Of a DNA stretch of 64,000 nucleotides, positions 1-12,000 are shown piece by piece. The stretch is taken from assembly GCA_019925095.2 (NCBI GenBank), contig CM034411.1:3511501-3575500 (forward strand), given 5' to 3'. The stretch's first letter is position 1, and each line of letters starts with the position of its first letter. Source of the DNA: Dendrolimus kikuchii (taxonomy: Eukaryota > Arthropoda > Insecta > Lepidoptera > Lasiocampidae). The translations under genes and the position numbers were made by a program. The notes below the pieces were generated by a model. The model had not been told where the DNA came from and did not search any database. It worked only from the letters and a program-made list of their open reading frames with translations.

Positions 1-56
1 TTTTTTACAGACTATAGTATATATGGACTCAATAATTATGTATGTATTATAAGGTG

Positions 57-98
57 TAGACTGCATCTTCCTTCCTGTCAGAAGGAAGATGCAGTCTA
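57..98. repeat. perfect 18-bp inverted repeat
   Basis: Arms 57-74 and 81-98 pair perfectly around a 6-nt loop. Outer bases TAGACTGC, inner bases CCTTC. Origin unknown; the DNA around it is AT-rich. Confidence 0.85.
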
Positions 99-430
99 TA
101 CATATGACGCTGCATATTAGTTAAGTGTCGTTAGTCAGACCTTGAAAAATCATGATGTCCTTTATGAAGTTTTTATTGAAGTCAATCGGTTTGCGCCCCT
201 TAGGTCTCTGCGCTCGGATGCCTCGCACCCCTTGTCGGTTAATAAAAAAATGCCTTCGCCGCCGATGAAATCGTGTTTTTTTTTCAGGTTTTGAGTTTTT
301 CTTCAATATTTGCTCATTGACCCCCAAATCAGATTAGCGTTCAACAGGAAACAATACGCTACAAAATCATAGTCCGACTGACACCCAGCACGCACAACTT
401 TTTTGGTGTGGTAATTTAAACTACACTTAC

Positions 431-630
431 ATTAGTAGAGCCCCATCCAACGATTGTGACGGAGGAATTGTCTGGAAAACTGTTCCCCTGAGCGGGAATG
501 GTGGCCAGCCCTATGTTGGCGCCCAACGTGACCTCCGTCGTGAGCAACAACACCGCCACATCGTTGTCTCTGGGCGGGTTGTTATATCGCTCGTGCACTA
601 CTATCACCGATACTTGGTGGACGCTTCCTC
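431..630 (-). CDS. serine protease exon with catalytic Asp
   Basis: 200 nt. GSVHQVSVIVVHERYNNPPR, DNDVAVLLL (catalytic Asp), ATIPAQG and VTIVGWGSTN; ends in phase 0 at donor GTAAGT. Confidence 0.9.
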
Positions 631-3600
631 CTAATGGTATGGTATATTATTATTAAACCAACTATACAAAAATGTATGTTTTTTTTATTACGAAGCTGGC
701 AAACAGGCAGACGGCCTAGCTCATGAAAAGTGGTTAACGTCGCATGTAGACGTTTACAACAACAGGAGCAGGACCGGAGAGGAGATGAAATAAAGTAGAT
801 GGATATGAGGGACATGATAGGGGACACACACACACACAAAGGCCATGGCATAGAAGAATAGAATATAATGATGTAATAGGGGGTTCGGATAGGAAGGCCA
901 TCGGAATTCTCCTCACTCATCGTACGAAACTCGATTAGCTCAAGGCTAACCGTTTCACGCAGATATTCTATGAGAGCGTGGTATTGTATCGATCGAGCCG
1001 CCCTAAGAGCTGTGATCGAAATGTTGACTCCGGTATGGTTGTAACACGTATAAGCCAATAGATGGCGCTGTGCAATAATTGAAGTCACAAACGATTCCCG
1101 ACACGTACAAAGAATATATGCATACAAATTTTCAACAAAAACTGACGGGCTTAGGACTGTCAGGCACAGAAATAGCCTTTGCGAAAGATCTCCCTTTGAG
1201 GCTTTAAATATGTTCAAGATTAATGAAAGAAGGCCATCGTCTGACGTCTCGTCTCTGCCTTCCCCCATGCCAAACAGGTTTGGTAATATACAACATGTAT
1301 TTATGTAACTATACAAAACGCCCTCGCTATTATATACAGAAAGTTTCGGTGACCCGAATGCCGCGATATGTGACCACTGATCTTTGCCTTTTTTTTATCC
1401 GTCTCCTCTCAGGCAGAAAAGATATTCTTTTTACGTCCTGTCTTTTCTTTTATATATACTTATACTATGAGAATATCTTATAATACACTATAATATATAT
1501 GGTTCTTTATTTTTATTATATTTTCATTTCTATTTATTTTGAAAATTCTTATAAAGATTGGATATGGGTGGTAGTGATATTTGATGAAATTATGACCCAT
1601 TTTTGGGAAGAAGGTTCGTTTAGAATACTCCATTGTAAAGGAGAGTGGGGCCAGACAAGTTATCATGCCTGGCAAGCCTAGGCATGTTTGGAGTTTAAAC
1701 ATTAAGTCCGTGGGGTCCAGCGGCAAAAAATAAAAAAGTTTCTTCAAAGAGATTTTCAAGAAACTCTTCGATGCCACCCGTGATCAGGCTGGCTCATATT
1801 TCGCCCAACGAATAAGCGTCGCTATACAACGCGGCAATGCAGCCAGCCTTCTGGGCACGCTTCCACCTGGCAACAATTTGTTACACAGTCTATAATCGCT
1901 GGTACTACTTATAACTTAGTTTATTATTAGTTTGTAATTGTAATTTTTAAGTTAGTTTTGGTTTCTTTATTCCTTATTTTAAATTTATTTCTAAAGAGAA
2001 AAGATTTGTATCGAAAATATCCTGTTACTATTTAATTATAATCTAATTAATAATATATGTTTAGTAATATGCCAAGTTTAGCAAACGTCATATATGTTTT
2101 CGTGCAGCGGCCATATTTTGATGGCTAAAATTGAAATAATATTAAAAATTTGACTTACCAGAGTTTAATACTGAGGAGCCGGCTCTTATTGAATATCTTG
2201 TGGGACTTATTAAACTATTATCTCTGCAACAAAATGTGACAAATGATAAACAAGGCTTTAATATGTAGTTATGAATAACGGTGGAATTTTTTGAAAAACT
2301 TTCAAAGAATATTTGGCTACGAAGCTTCAAATATCTGTGAAATAGGAAGTAAAGTACTCACTCGCTGCTCACGAAGCAGTGCGCTGCTGACATAACGTGC
2401 TTTCGCGTCAGCAATGAGCCCCCACACGACAGCTGCGAGTAATATAACACCTGCAGTGAAAAGAACAGACGATATAAATAAATCGACAAACAAACACACA
2501 TAACGAAGCAAATGAAACTTGGGAAAACGGGACGTTATGTAAAATTGCAAATTTAAGCCATCAACTGCTATTGAAATTTTGCGGGTGTAAACACGAGAGC
2601 TAAAATTTGATATAGAATACGTTTCATTTGTCACAATTGTTACGCTTTTATTGTTTTTATTACGTTCAATTCGTTTATAACAAATAATATTGTGTAGCAA
2701 CAGAGATTAAATATTACTACACTGTATAGCATTACAAAATATATTATTTAGTATGAATTATATGAAATATACATAAATTATAAACCAGTGAAGAAATTTA
2801 TAAATAATCGAATACAATAAAAGAAAATTTAACTTATTTGCATTGTATTCTACCTATAGTCCCTCAGGACTATAAGTAGAATACTGAGCCTAGATCACCG
2901 CCTTTTATGGGTTAATGCTGTTATTAGACGATTCAATCAAATTAAATCAATTTGGTTGAATGGTACAGGTACAACTAAAAGATCACGGCGGTATTCAATG
3001 ACATTGCATGATTTAAGTTTATGTTTATAAAGGCCACTTTGATATGCCGAAGACAGCGCGAAGTGGAGAAGAAAAAGTAGGAAAGCGGACGCTGGGCTTT
3101 GAGACAGACGCATCGAATGCAACCGGGATTTAACGCTAGGATGACGATGATCACTGTTTGATTTATTAATATTTAAAAAACAGAACCTTTCTCATTAAAA
3201 AGTCTTGTTACAATATTTACTACTCCCCTCGGCGATTTTGTGCACTTTTCTAAACGATAACACGTTTAGAATAAGTGCTTGCATTCGCCTCGAACCGACC
3301 TGTGTTGTATGTACCGCTGTCACCACACCGCTGTCAGTGTGGAGATAAGGTGGAGCACCTCGTTCACCCTGGTTTTTCTTGTACCAGAAGTGCCGGCAGA
3401 ATTTCATGTCATGCAAGACTGAATGACATAATCCGTCGGGCTCTTGTCATCGCCTACCCAGGCGATGACAAGAGCCCGAGCCCTGCTGCTTCTAGAACCG
3501 AACGGCTTGTGCCGCGACGATGGCAAGAGACCCGATGGTATGTCATTGGCGCTCTGGAAGATGGGTCGCTTTTTAGTATGGGACGCGTTTTGCGTCGATA

Positions 3601-4116
3601 CTTTGGCAGCGTCCCATCTTCCAGCCACTAGCATGTCTGCCGGTACAGCTGCTGCACAACAGAAGGCCCTAAAACGCTGCAAATACTCAGCCATAGGAAA
3701 TGGCTACATATTTGCGGCTTGAGACCCTGGGACCATGTGGGCCTGAGACGCACAAGTTTTATCGAGATATAACCAAACGTCTGATGGATGTTTCACGTGA
3801 CCAAAAGACATGTCTATACCTCGGGCAACGCATTAGCGTTGCCATTCAGCGAGGCAATGTGACAAGTCTTTTGTGGGCACGTTTCCAATTGACAGCAGTC
3901 TGGTACTAGATTATATAGTTTAATTTTAGTTTGTATATATAGTTATTTTTGGTATATTATTGAATAAAAATAATTTACTTAGTACACAAATTATTTACTT
4001 TACCTGTACTGTGTAGGGATATTTTTCAATGGTGGTCGCCGTCCCACCGATTATCCTCGTATTACTTTGTACTTCCGTTAATGGTACTGTAGTAATTTCA
4101 TATTGTAATGCTTGTG
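431..4116 (-). CDS. trypsin-like serine protease gene, both ends missing
   Basis: Secreted S1-family serine protease (chymotrypsin fold). Four exons join in frame (155 codons) in the right order: Gln/Thr-rich propeptide ending in Arg, new N terminus IIGG, YPYTVQVLYY, CGGSLLTRKHVMSAAHC with catalytic His, RYSIRAGSS, DNDVAVL with catalytic Asp, VTIVGWGSTN. Phases agree at every junction (0; Glu split 2+1; Gly split 1+2). The exon with the catalytic Ser (GDSGGP) and the specificity pocket is not in 1-430 and should lie to the left. A signal-peptide exon is expected right of 4116 but was not identified. The sequence resembles lepidopteran digestive trypsins, but trypsin versus chymotrypsin specificity cannot be decided without the missing exon. 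Same strand as Itpr; no functional link is implied. Confidence 0.88.
680..770 (-). mobile_element. SINE-A fragment
   Basis: Decayed copy of the window's commonest short repeat, recognised by AACAGGCAGACGGCC after a T-rich run. See the copy at 57205-57534 for the family description. Confidence 0.6.
1690..1893 (+). mobile_element. LINE remnant, C-terminal ORF end
   Basis: Plus-strand reading gives [32 protein letters not shown] and a stop. The same conserved end recurs at 3700-3909, 53600-53985 and 57868-58012. The upstream SPWGPA word is in another frame, so it is dead. Lies in a protease intron. Confidence 0.8.
2159..2223 (-). CDS. serine protease small exon, RAGSS strand
   Basis: 65 nt. 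DNSLISPTRYSIRAGSSVLN, S and the first base of Gly. Acceptor TTGCAG, donor GTAAGT. Fits exactly between the His and Asp exons. Confidence 0.88.
2362..2450 (-). CDS. serine protease exon with catalytic His
   Basis: 89 nt. VLYYSQLSCGGSLLTRKHVM then SAAHCFVSS; His of AAHC is catalytic. I chose donor GA/GTGAGT because it completes a Glu codon with the next exon; a GTGAGC donor 11 nt earlier would break the frame. Confidence 0.88.
3043..3102 (+). mobile_element. LINE ORF end fragment ([11 protein letters not shown])
   Basis: Plus-strand frame reads [18 protein letters not shown] then TGA. The same tail occurs at 59839-59955 and is common at the end of insect non-LTR reverse transcriptases. Confidence 0.7.
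3290..3912 (+). mobile_element. LINE remnant with frameshift
   Basis: Two plus-strand frames carry consecutive parts of one non-LTR ORF: GKRPDGMSLALWKMGRFLVW, CVDTLAASHLP and KYSAIGNGYIFAA, then, in another frame from about 3715, [31 protein letters not shown] frameshift and stop near 3720 separate them. A perfect inverted repeat at 3436-3479 interrupts the left part. Sits in a protease intron. Confidence 0.82.
3436..3479. repeat. perfect 20-bp inverted repeat, 4-nt loop
   Basis: Arms 3436-3455 and 3460-3479 are exact reverse complements around ACCC. It lies inside a LINE remnant whose coding relatives should have no such palindrome. Confidence 0.92.
4004..4116 (-). CDS. serine protease exon with activation site
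   Basis: 113 nt. Acceptor TTCTAG after a long pyrimidine tract, donor CAG/GTAAAG. Encodes the propeptide end SNTR, then IIGGTATTIEKYPYTVQ. Enters with two bases of a codon from an unseen first exon. Confidence 0.87.
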
Positions 4117-4309
4117 CTAGAACATGAAATAATAATAAAAATCGGGCGAATGTCAGTCTACCACGAAGGCTTCCGGAGAGATGCTAAACGTCCACTGTTT
4201 TTCGTCATTTGAGTCTAATTATATAAAAAGCACGTATCTTAAAACTTAACCAACGGGTATTATTCAAACCAATTTTCCTTGAAATGATTAGTAAGTTACC
4301 ACGTTTTAT

Positions 4310-4658
4310 CTGTGCAGGAACGGAGAAAAAATACAGTTTCCTGCAGCCGAGTACCCTGTTTTAAAAGGATTTGTCTCCTTTTAAAACAAGGCACTTGGCT
4401 GCAGGACAAAACAACCCACAGCCAGGTATTTGCCCTTCTGGATGGCTACCACCCCTAGAGTATGCCGCCATAACAACCTTGAGTTGTGTTCCGGCATTAG
4501 TGGCCAGGTTCCAGTATACCCTAAGAGAGCAGCAGCGCATTTGTAGCACCTTTGGGCTTTGGTGTTGCAAATGTTTATAGGCGATGGTACCACTTTCTAT
4601 CAGGTGGGCCGTCTGCCTGTCTGCGGAACACATGTAATATTTAAAAAAAAAAACAAAA
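4310..4658 (+). mobile_element. SINE-A copy
   Basis: Runs from TGCAGGAACGGAG through GGATGGCTACCACC to GGGCCGTCTGCCTGTCTGC and a poly-A stretch. Contains an extra small palindrome (TTTTAAAAGGA / TCCTTTTAAAA near 4360-4388). Confidence 0.8.
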
Positions 4659-5845
4659 GTTCGGGGTGGCGGTTGGAGATTTTATCACTTAATTCAAAAA
4701 ATATCGTTATGATTTCAAAATCTGTACAATTATAAATATTCAATTGACATGCCTAAATTGGTTAAACAGATGACATACATATGACTACCCAACCATCTAA
4801 TCAGACCTTATCAGACCCTTCCGATTCAATGAATACCTTTGTAGAACTACACGTGTGTAATAAATACCACCATTAAGAAATGACTCAGTAATCTTTGATT
4901 AGATATTTCCTTCAGTAACAAACTGATAATGATTACAATTTCTCGGAACTTGTTTGTTTTATTTTTCCCCATAATAAATGACAATCAAAAATGAATTTAA
5001 AACACAGCATTTTTTAAACCTTTATTGTATTGTGATAGTTTATCGGTAATCTCTATGTGCAGTTTTCATCACGATGTTTTCTTTCAACCGGCAGCATGTG
5101 GTAAATATCAGAGATATGTGGTAAATGAACATTAGATCAGAAAGATGCCGAAATGGCGCATGTTTTCCGGCTATGATTCTGATCTACGTTGTTTTAAGTT
5201 CTAGTAGGTTTCCTACTATGCTATCACGGACACGGGTTGCAATATTAGTAGTTACCTGCATTGAGTTAGCGTTTGACCAGAGCTCAATGAGTAGCCGTAA
5301 CATTGGTTGTAGATTTATTTAATCCTAATTATTGCCCCCCTGGCTATTTGTAACCATGCAATAGTTATCTAATTATTGTTGACACGGTGCTAGTTATTGG
5401 GGGAGAAAAAAGGTAGGAACAAAAAACAAAAGTACTTTAGGCCAAGTGACTTGAGGTGACATTTGCAACTTCAAAATGCTAAGCTAAAACAATAGGAGAT
5501 TGTGGAATCGTTTATGACCGGTTTTTATCTTATTTTTCACTTACATCGGCTGAATTTGGACATTACATGTAAGGGAGCTTATGTCAAATGTTAACCAATA
5601 GTTTAAGAGAATTGTACGGTTGGTAAAATATAGGAACGGTCCATTAGTGAAACTGTCACGCATCTAAATATACTGCTAGATGTAAGACATAACACAAAGT
5701 TCTACTTTATTTTGAGCGGCCACTTTAGACTGTCAGGACCATAAATTTCACGTTCACCATGTCACGGAAATATTGGTCACACGTCATCAAGTCAAAAGGG
5801 AGAGTCAGATGTGAATAGTTATATAAAAAAAAATATTTTTTTTAT
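4659..5845. other. intergenic DNA, nothing recognised
   Basis: AT-rich. Short ORFs only, with no family motif. I looked for the missing signal-peptide exon of the protease here and could not establish one. Confidence 0.5.
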
Positions 5846-6155
5846 TTTTTATTGCTGGAGTACAGCAGACAGGCAGACGGCCCACTGGATGGGAAGCGGT
5901 TACCATCGCCTATGGACATTTGCAACACCAAAGGTGCTACAAATGCGCTGCTGCTCTCTTAAGTGAGTCTGGAACCTGGTCACTAATGCCGGAACACAAC
6001 TCAAAGTTGTTATGGCGGCATGCTCTAGAACAGGGGTGGTAGCCATCCAGTCGGGCAAATGCCCTACCACCTGGCTGTGAGTTGTTTAGTCGCCTCTTAC
6101 GACAGGCCGCCCGGCCGCAGAAAATTGTATTCTTTCTCCGTTCCTGCACGGATGG
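5846..6155 (-). mobile_element. SINE-A copy, nearly full length
   Basis: Tail first: T-rich, ATTGCTGGAG, CAGACAGGCAGACGG, then to CGTTCCTGCACGGAT. Strand set by the A-rich tail on the minus strand. Confidence 0.85.
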
Positions 6156-6609
6156 AATATATATATGTAATATTATTTTTCGTTTTGAAAGAATAATGAC
6201 TTGAGTATATCCTGGATGTATTCAAATGGAACTAGATTACGTAGGTATCTATTCTATCTGCTTGCCTAGATCTCAATGTTTTATACAATGGATTATGTAT
6301 AAGAATAGCATATTTGTTTTACTTATAAATAATTATGCAGTGGCAAGAGTCCAAAAAATTTAAATTATGGTAGGTACTTACAATAAACAATAGAAATTAA
6401 CATCAGAAAATAGGACAGCATGTTTGTATGTTTGTCACGAGTACACTGACGCCCTAGATGCCGATATCACTATCAATAAATGATAAAAGGCGAGTATTAT
6501 CAATATCATTCATATTTTGAAATCGCCAGAGATTTGATACTAGTACGGCAAATCAAGTGTTAAAATTAGCATACAGCCTTTAGTAACCTTCCATTATACC
6601 AACGGGTCC

Positions 6610-7150
6610 TAAGATCCTCATTAATTAATATGACCCGCAAGGGGGCTTCGTGGCGAAGCCTTAGGTGAGTAGCGACTCCTCGTACCTAACTCCGGGGGCC
6701 AAGGCAAGGCCCCCGCCTCTGTGCTTGCCTTAGCCAGCCGGCATGGAGTGGAGATCGCTAGATCTAAGACTCAAGCTCCAGGGGTGAAAGTGATAGATGG
6801 CATCACGTCAGAAGTAGCTTCGGTGAAGCTGCAGCCCACCTCTCTACACCCCTTAGCCATACCCATGTTGCCCCTGTCTTCTATGGCATTTTTTGGGGCC
6901 CATGCAGGGAGTGGCGAGTCTCCGTCTGCCCATTTTCCATTTTCCGCGAACATTGCGACGAGCAGACGTCATAGTCCCCATGTTCCCAGATCCCTAGTAC
7001 CAGAAGCAGTTCACCTCAATGGCTCGGTACTTTTGTCCTCATTTCCCACAATAGTCCTACACTGGCCGGGGCTTGTCCTTGGGTGCATCACTATATGGTG
7101 TAGACAGGGATAATCGCCGGTCAGTGTCACACCACATTTACATTAAATTT
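6610..7150. mobile_element. GC-rich insert, probable retroelement fragment
   Basis: Much more GC-rich than its surroundings, with two short hairpins (GGCTTCG/CGAAGCC near 6650 and GGGGGCC/GGCCCCC near 6690-6715). A plus-strand ORF (6721-7113) shows no motif I know. The start resembles 5' leader sequence of non-LTR elements; family uncertain. Confidence 0.45.
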
Positions 7151-7323
7151 GTCAAAGGGCCTCTACGTGTTGGCCATTTTTATGGCCCTTGGTCCTGAAA
7201 GACATACATTATATATGTATTAGTAACACCCTTATTAGTAAAAATTATACGAGGTTTATCCACTCATTAAAAGAATATTCTTCATATTTCATTTCATCAT
7301 TCATTCATATTTATAATGCGATT

Positions 7324-8127
7324 ATGAAAATAAAAAAACTTCGTTTAAAAAAACCGACTTCAAAAACTAAAAAGTATAAAATAACTTATTTATAAAGCTA
7401 TTATTATTAATATATATTATCTAAAACATCTTAAAGTCGGTGCTTAGTAATTTTCAAAATATAGTAATTTTTATGTTTTACTTTGCACCGACTTCAAGAT
7501 GTTTTAGATAATATATAATAATAGCTTTAGAAATAAGTTATTTTATACTTTTTACTGGACCGATTTGCTTGAAAATCGGAATATATGTAATTTTCATACC
7601 GAGGGTGGACAAGGGATATTTTTCATCCCGGATAATGGGATAGATTTATGTAAAGATTATCCCAAAAGTGGGACAGGCTTTGGTTGGTTTTGTGATTTGC
7701 TATTTTCATCATTTTCGTTATTTTGCCCTTTTGAGTTTTTGCTCTTTTGTTCTTTTTGCTCTTTTTTGTCTTTTTTGTCCATGTTGCTCTTTTTGTCCTT
7801 TTTGCTGATTTTGTCCCTTTTGTCATTTTTGTAGTTTTCATTAACGGGGGATAGATAAATAAAACTGGGACTGTTTGTAATACAGGATGAAAGTTTGGAT
7901 GAGACCAATCATTTCTCAAGTTCATAGATATAAAAATGCATCGTCTATAAAATACGATAGTAACTCGATATGTCTTTCTGTTAAGTTTTCAGAAAACACT
8001 GGGAATACAAAAAAATGTTTGTAAAATGAAAACTACTGGGCTAAACTATGATAGCTTTAGAAATAAGTTATTTTATACTTTTTAGTTTTTGAAGTCGGGT
8101 TTTTTAAACGAAGCTTTTTTATTTTAT
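7324..8127. mobile_element. element bounded by inverted repeats of about 78 bp
   Basis: Sequence at 7324-7402 (AAAACTTCGTTT, CCGACTTCAAAAACTAAAAAG) returns inverted at 8049-8127. A second internal inverted pair (about 7368-7441 and 7484-7552) sits just inside the left end. The core (7565-7900) resembles the CCGGGATAA-type element at 18135-18650. No transposase, so non-autonomous. Confidence 0.7.
7690..7840 (+). repeat. degenerate TTTTTGTCC-type minisatellite
   Basis: Low-complexity 9-12 bp repeats with T-rich units (TTTTTGTCC, TTTTGCTCT). It occupies the same place in its element as the GTGGGCCCA minisatellite at 48441-48602. Confidence 0.6.
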
Positions 8128-8219
8128 TTGTTACTTTTTACTGTCTAGCTATGTATGGGTAGACCTATTTTGCGTAAAATGAAAACTCGAACAAAAAAGA
8201 ATCACGTAAATCGGATCAT

Positions 8220-8320
8220 AAATCTCGGAGTAATCGGTGAACATACATAAAAAAAAGCAAAAAAAAAGATCCCGACGAATCGAGAACCTCCTCCTTTTTT
8301 TGAAGTCGGTTAAAAAGCAG
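8220..8320. mobile_element. fragment with TTTTTGAAGTCGGTTAAAAA end
   Basis: Ends with CCTCCTCCTTTTTTTGAAG and TCGGTTAAAAA. The same end occurs at 19739-19796 next to Itpr exon w27. Confidence 0.55.
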
Positions 8321-8511
8321 TTATCGTCGGCGTTAGAGCAGGACCTTGTAATTACATGTTTTGGAGAAATCATTGTTTCGTCAAAATCTTTACATAGTAT
8401 AAAACAAATTCGTTTTCCGCGTCTGTCTGTATATCCGCTAACTCCTCCTAAACCACGGATTTGTAAGCGGTTTTCACCATTAGTTAGGTAAAATCGGCCC
8501 AAAAATAATAA

Positions 8512-8745
8512 AGTGGTCTGTACTTTTGACCAAATCCTTATTATTTCGATGTGCTGAATCTGCGGTCAGTTTGGTCCAAATATCCTCAAAATTTTGAGGG
8601 TTTATGGACTAATAGACCGAATCTGGGGTAGTTTGGTCCATACACCGTCAAAATTCTGAGGGTGTATGGACCAAACTGATCACATATTTTGATTTAGCGC
8701 ATCGAAATACATAGTAATTTAAGGATTTGGTCAAAACTACAGACC
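8512..8745. mobile_element. MITE, about 230 bp, with long inverted ends
   Basis: GTCTGTACTTTTGACCAAAT at the left returns inverted as ATTTGGTCAAAACTACAGAC at the right. A central perfect 17-bp hairpin (AGTTTGGTCCATACACC, about 8630-8677) lies inside. No coding capacity. Confidence 0.75.
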
Positions 8746-9079
8746 AATTTTTATTTATATATACTATCGCCTTTGCTTGCGATATATATAGAAACCTAAT
8801 TAGGCTTATAATAGGTTTTTTAAATACAGTTTTATCTGAACGATAAACTGAACTGCGCATGCGCACAATTCATTAGTGGTATTACGAACAGAAGTAATAA
8901 GGGTGGTTCAATAAATAACAAAACATTTTGTGCCACATCTTTATTTTTCAATAAAACAAAACATATTTTATTGCAGGCATCACAATTCACAACGAGCCTT
9001 GTCGATGTGCGCGACATCACTCGCTGCTGGCAACTCATCCACATTTGAAATACCATACATCTAACAACATACAATAAAA

Positions 9080-12000
9080 CTTTTCAAAAAACAAAGTTAA
9101 ATTTCCAAAATACAGATCTTTGTTTGAATAGAATCCAAAAAAAATATACAATAGGAATGTATGTTCGTGTCGAAAGATATGACGTGTCTGGATTATTTAT
9201 TATATTGTAAAAAAAAATAATTAAAAAAAATATCAAAATATCATAATAATACCATTTTAACATAGATTTAAAACGGCATACTTTTAATAAATTATTAGGA
9301 TTTGTTTTTATAAGACATAAAGTTATAATTTACTTAAAATGTGATTTATAAATTAATTATTAACAGTCCAGACACATCTCAATTCTATAAAAACAGTTCA
9401 TATAACAAAAATATAATTAAAAAGAGATAGTTTAAAAAAATATAGTAGATAGTTTGGAGATTACAATAATTGGTCGAAGGACATCTATCGAAGAATTACA
9501 AGATATAATATTATCTATATATATACATAAGTTTCACTACGAATATTGGTTTACTTCTACTAAAAAACAAACATCTTACTTTAAAACGAGAGATGAGATT
9601 GCAATTATAATAATTATATCCAGGATCATGGTTTCCAAATATTGGACAATTTTATTTTGATTCCATTAGATTCGCTATCTTAACGTAGTAGAATTTCAAG
9701 GTAATACCACTTTTACACTTAAAATTGTATACATTTCTGTTTCAAAAAAAATCAATAATTCGTATTTGGCACTTGGCAACCTTAAGAAAGGTATTATGGT
9801 GGCAATAGCCAAACGTTTTTTGTATTTCAATTCTACGAGTTGCGTTGAGGAATAAAGTTGAGACTTTAATACTACAAGCGTTTCTGGCAGGTTCGCTCGG
9901 CTAAGTATAGAAATTATATCCCGAAACAATACATATAAACCAATAACGAGGAAAAAGTATAAACATCTAAACAAACTAACTTTCTTATATAAATAATTAT
10001 ATATTAGTATGGACTACTTACAGTAGAATTTATAAAATTATATTATTTATATAATAAAATAGAGTAAATGCATACATTTATTTAGTAGTGCAGGAATAAC
10101 TTCAATATACAACCCATAATTACCCACCTCTTTCCCTCGCGTACAGGTATGTTTCTCTCACGCTTACACTTTCCCATTGTGCGAGCGAGACAGTAATACG
10201 TGTGCGAGTGAAATAGATGTAAAGTATTGAGCTTTAGTACGATTTTTTTCCTGCAACTTGCGTTATATAATAAACAAATTCTTTGACACTAAAGTTTCAA
10301 TAGTATACGTGGCTCTGAGCAGAATTTGAGCACAAGATGTAAAATAACAACAATATAGTTAGAAATTATAATAAAAATGATATTTGCACGTATAAATATA
10401 AAAAATATAATAAAATAAAATTAAGAAATATTCAATATTTTGACATAGTAGTGTATGATAGAAGGAATGTTAGTAATGGAATAAAAAATCAGAAAATGTA
10501 AAAAACATATTTAAAAACAATAATAAATATTATATAAAAAAAAACATATAAAATCAACACATTAAATAACAATATATTTATATTATATATCAGCGAAAAT
10601 GATATCCGTCATCTTGAAATACACATTATCTGTAACATATTCGCTTTTACACTGCAAGTAATAGAACTGTAGGAACGGCAATCATTGAGAGAATCAAACA
10701 TTATTCATGGCTATATGTCGCCACAGGTTCCGTTTCGCTTTTTGACGTTTTGTTATATAGAACAAAACATACTTTAAAAAAAAACCGAGTGATTTGGTAT
10801 ACAAATATGTGTTTTAACTATTAAGAAATAAACGTCAAAATACGAGAAAAGAATTCATGTAGAATTCACTCATGTTTCTAACTGACAACCGTCGGTCGTT
10901 CTCAATATACTTCTTGTATGTTTCTAATTGAATACGTGATTTTCCTACGACCTGTATTGTGATGCGATCCAATCAAATGAAAGCGACATACCATGAAACA
11001 ATATTCAATTTTTTATATCCATAAAATGTGGCGTTTTTGAAACAAAATTTCAAAAAAAAAGATGTTCCTTAAAAAAAAATATAGAAAGCGAAACAAATTT
11101 AATATAACATACAGTATATCAACACGTATCTTATATTCATATAGAAATAATTTATTTTCATAAAAAAAAAGTGATTGTTTGAAAGGCTGGCGTTCAAGAC
11201 AAAGATTCATCTAGTTTGGACGCCCAGTTTTATTTTATTAATCATTTTTATTTTTGACTCTAAAATGTATTGTGTTACTTTATTACTGATTCTTTTTAAT
11301 ATGGCAATAAATTCTCTTCACTTTTTGCAAAATCGGGATTCACAGCCGTTGTCATTGCAGATCAGACACAACGGTATGATGAAGGTAAATAGGCCATACT
11401 ATTCACAATAATAATAAACATAAAATATTATTCTCAAAGAGAATAAATATTTTTCAAATGCCAATGTTGTCATGTGACGTCAGCGCCCAACTCATGGCAG
11501 CGCGCCAAAATGGTCGCGATTAAATCGCCCGAATCTGATTTCATTGTTATAGTTTTATCGACATTTAATAACGTAAATAATTGTTTAAAAATAGAAATAT
11601 AATACATGAATATTCTCTATTACACGCCGTTCTATAATTAGGCAGACTGAAATGCGGCCAATTCAAGAAATGGACATAAGTAACTTCTACTAAAGAATAC
11701 TTACTTAATTATTTCTATATGAATTAAGAGATTTCTCATAATTAATTTAAAAATATAACGGATATCCCAAACCATTCTGTCACAATTTAAATTATACCAT
11801 AGCCATAATTAACTATATAAAGGAGGACACACACTTACGCGCATCGCTGCTTTAGCGATTGCAAGAATACTACAATCTTTAATTTAATTTATAACTACTA
11901 ATATTGAATTCAAACCGAATTTAAACGCCTCGTAAAGATTTGAGTCCTCCTTATGTGCAGTCACACTTTCTTATGCTAAAAAAGAAAACATTATACTTCA

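Noticed and set aside
582..1316. Longest single ORF (244 codons, minus strand)
   Set aside because: It overlaps the protease Asp exon out of frame, runs through its intron and a SINE-A fragment, and shows no motif or plausible composition.
1290..1400. Candidate protease exon (YRGIRVTETF reading)
   Set aside because: Joining it creates a stop codon; the correct RAGSS exon was found at 2159-2223.
2373..2450. Alternative shorter end for the protease His exon (donor GTGAGC after AAHCF)
   Set aside because: It would leave phase 0, but the next exon needs two bases of a codon; the GA/GTGAGT donor fits exactly.
7565..7925. Phe/Leu-rich and Lys-rich ORFs on opposite strands
   Set aside because: Low-complexity T-rich minisatellite within a terminal-repeat element.
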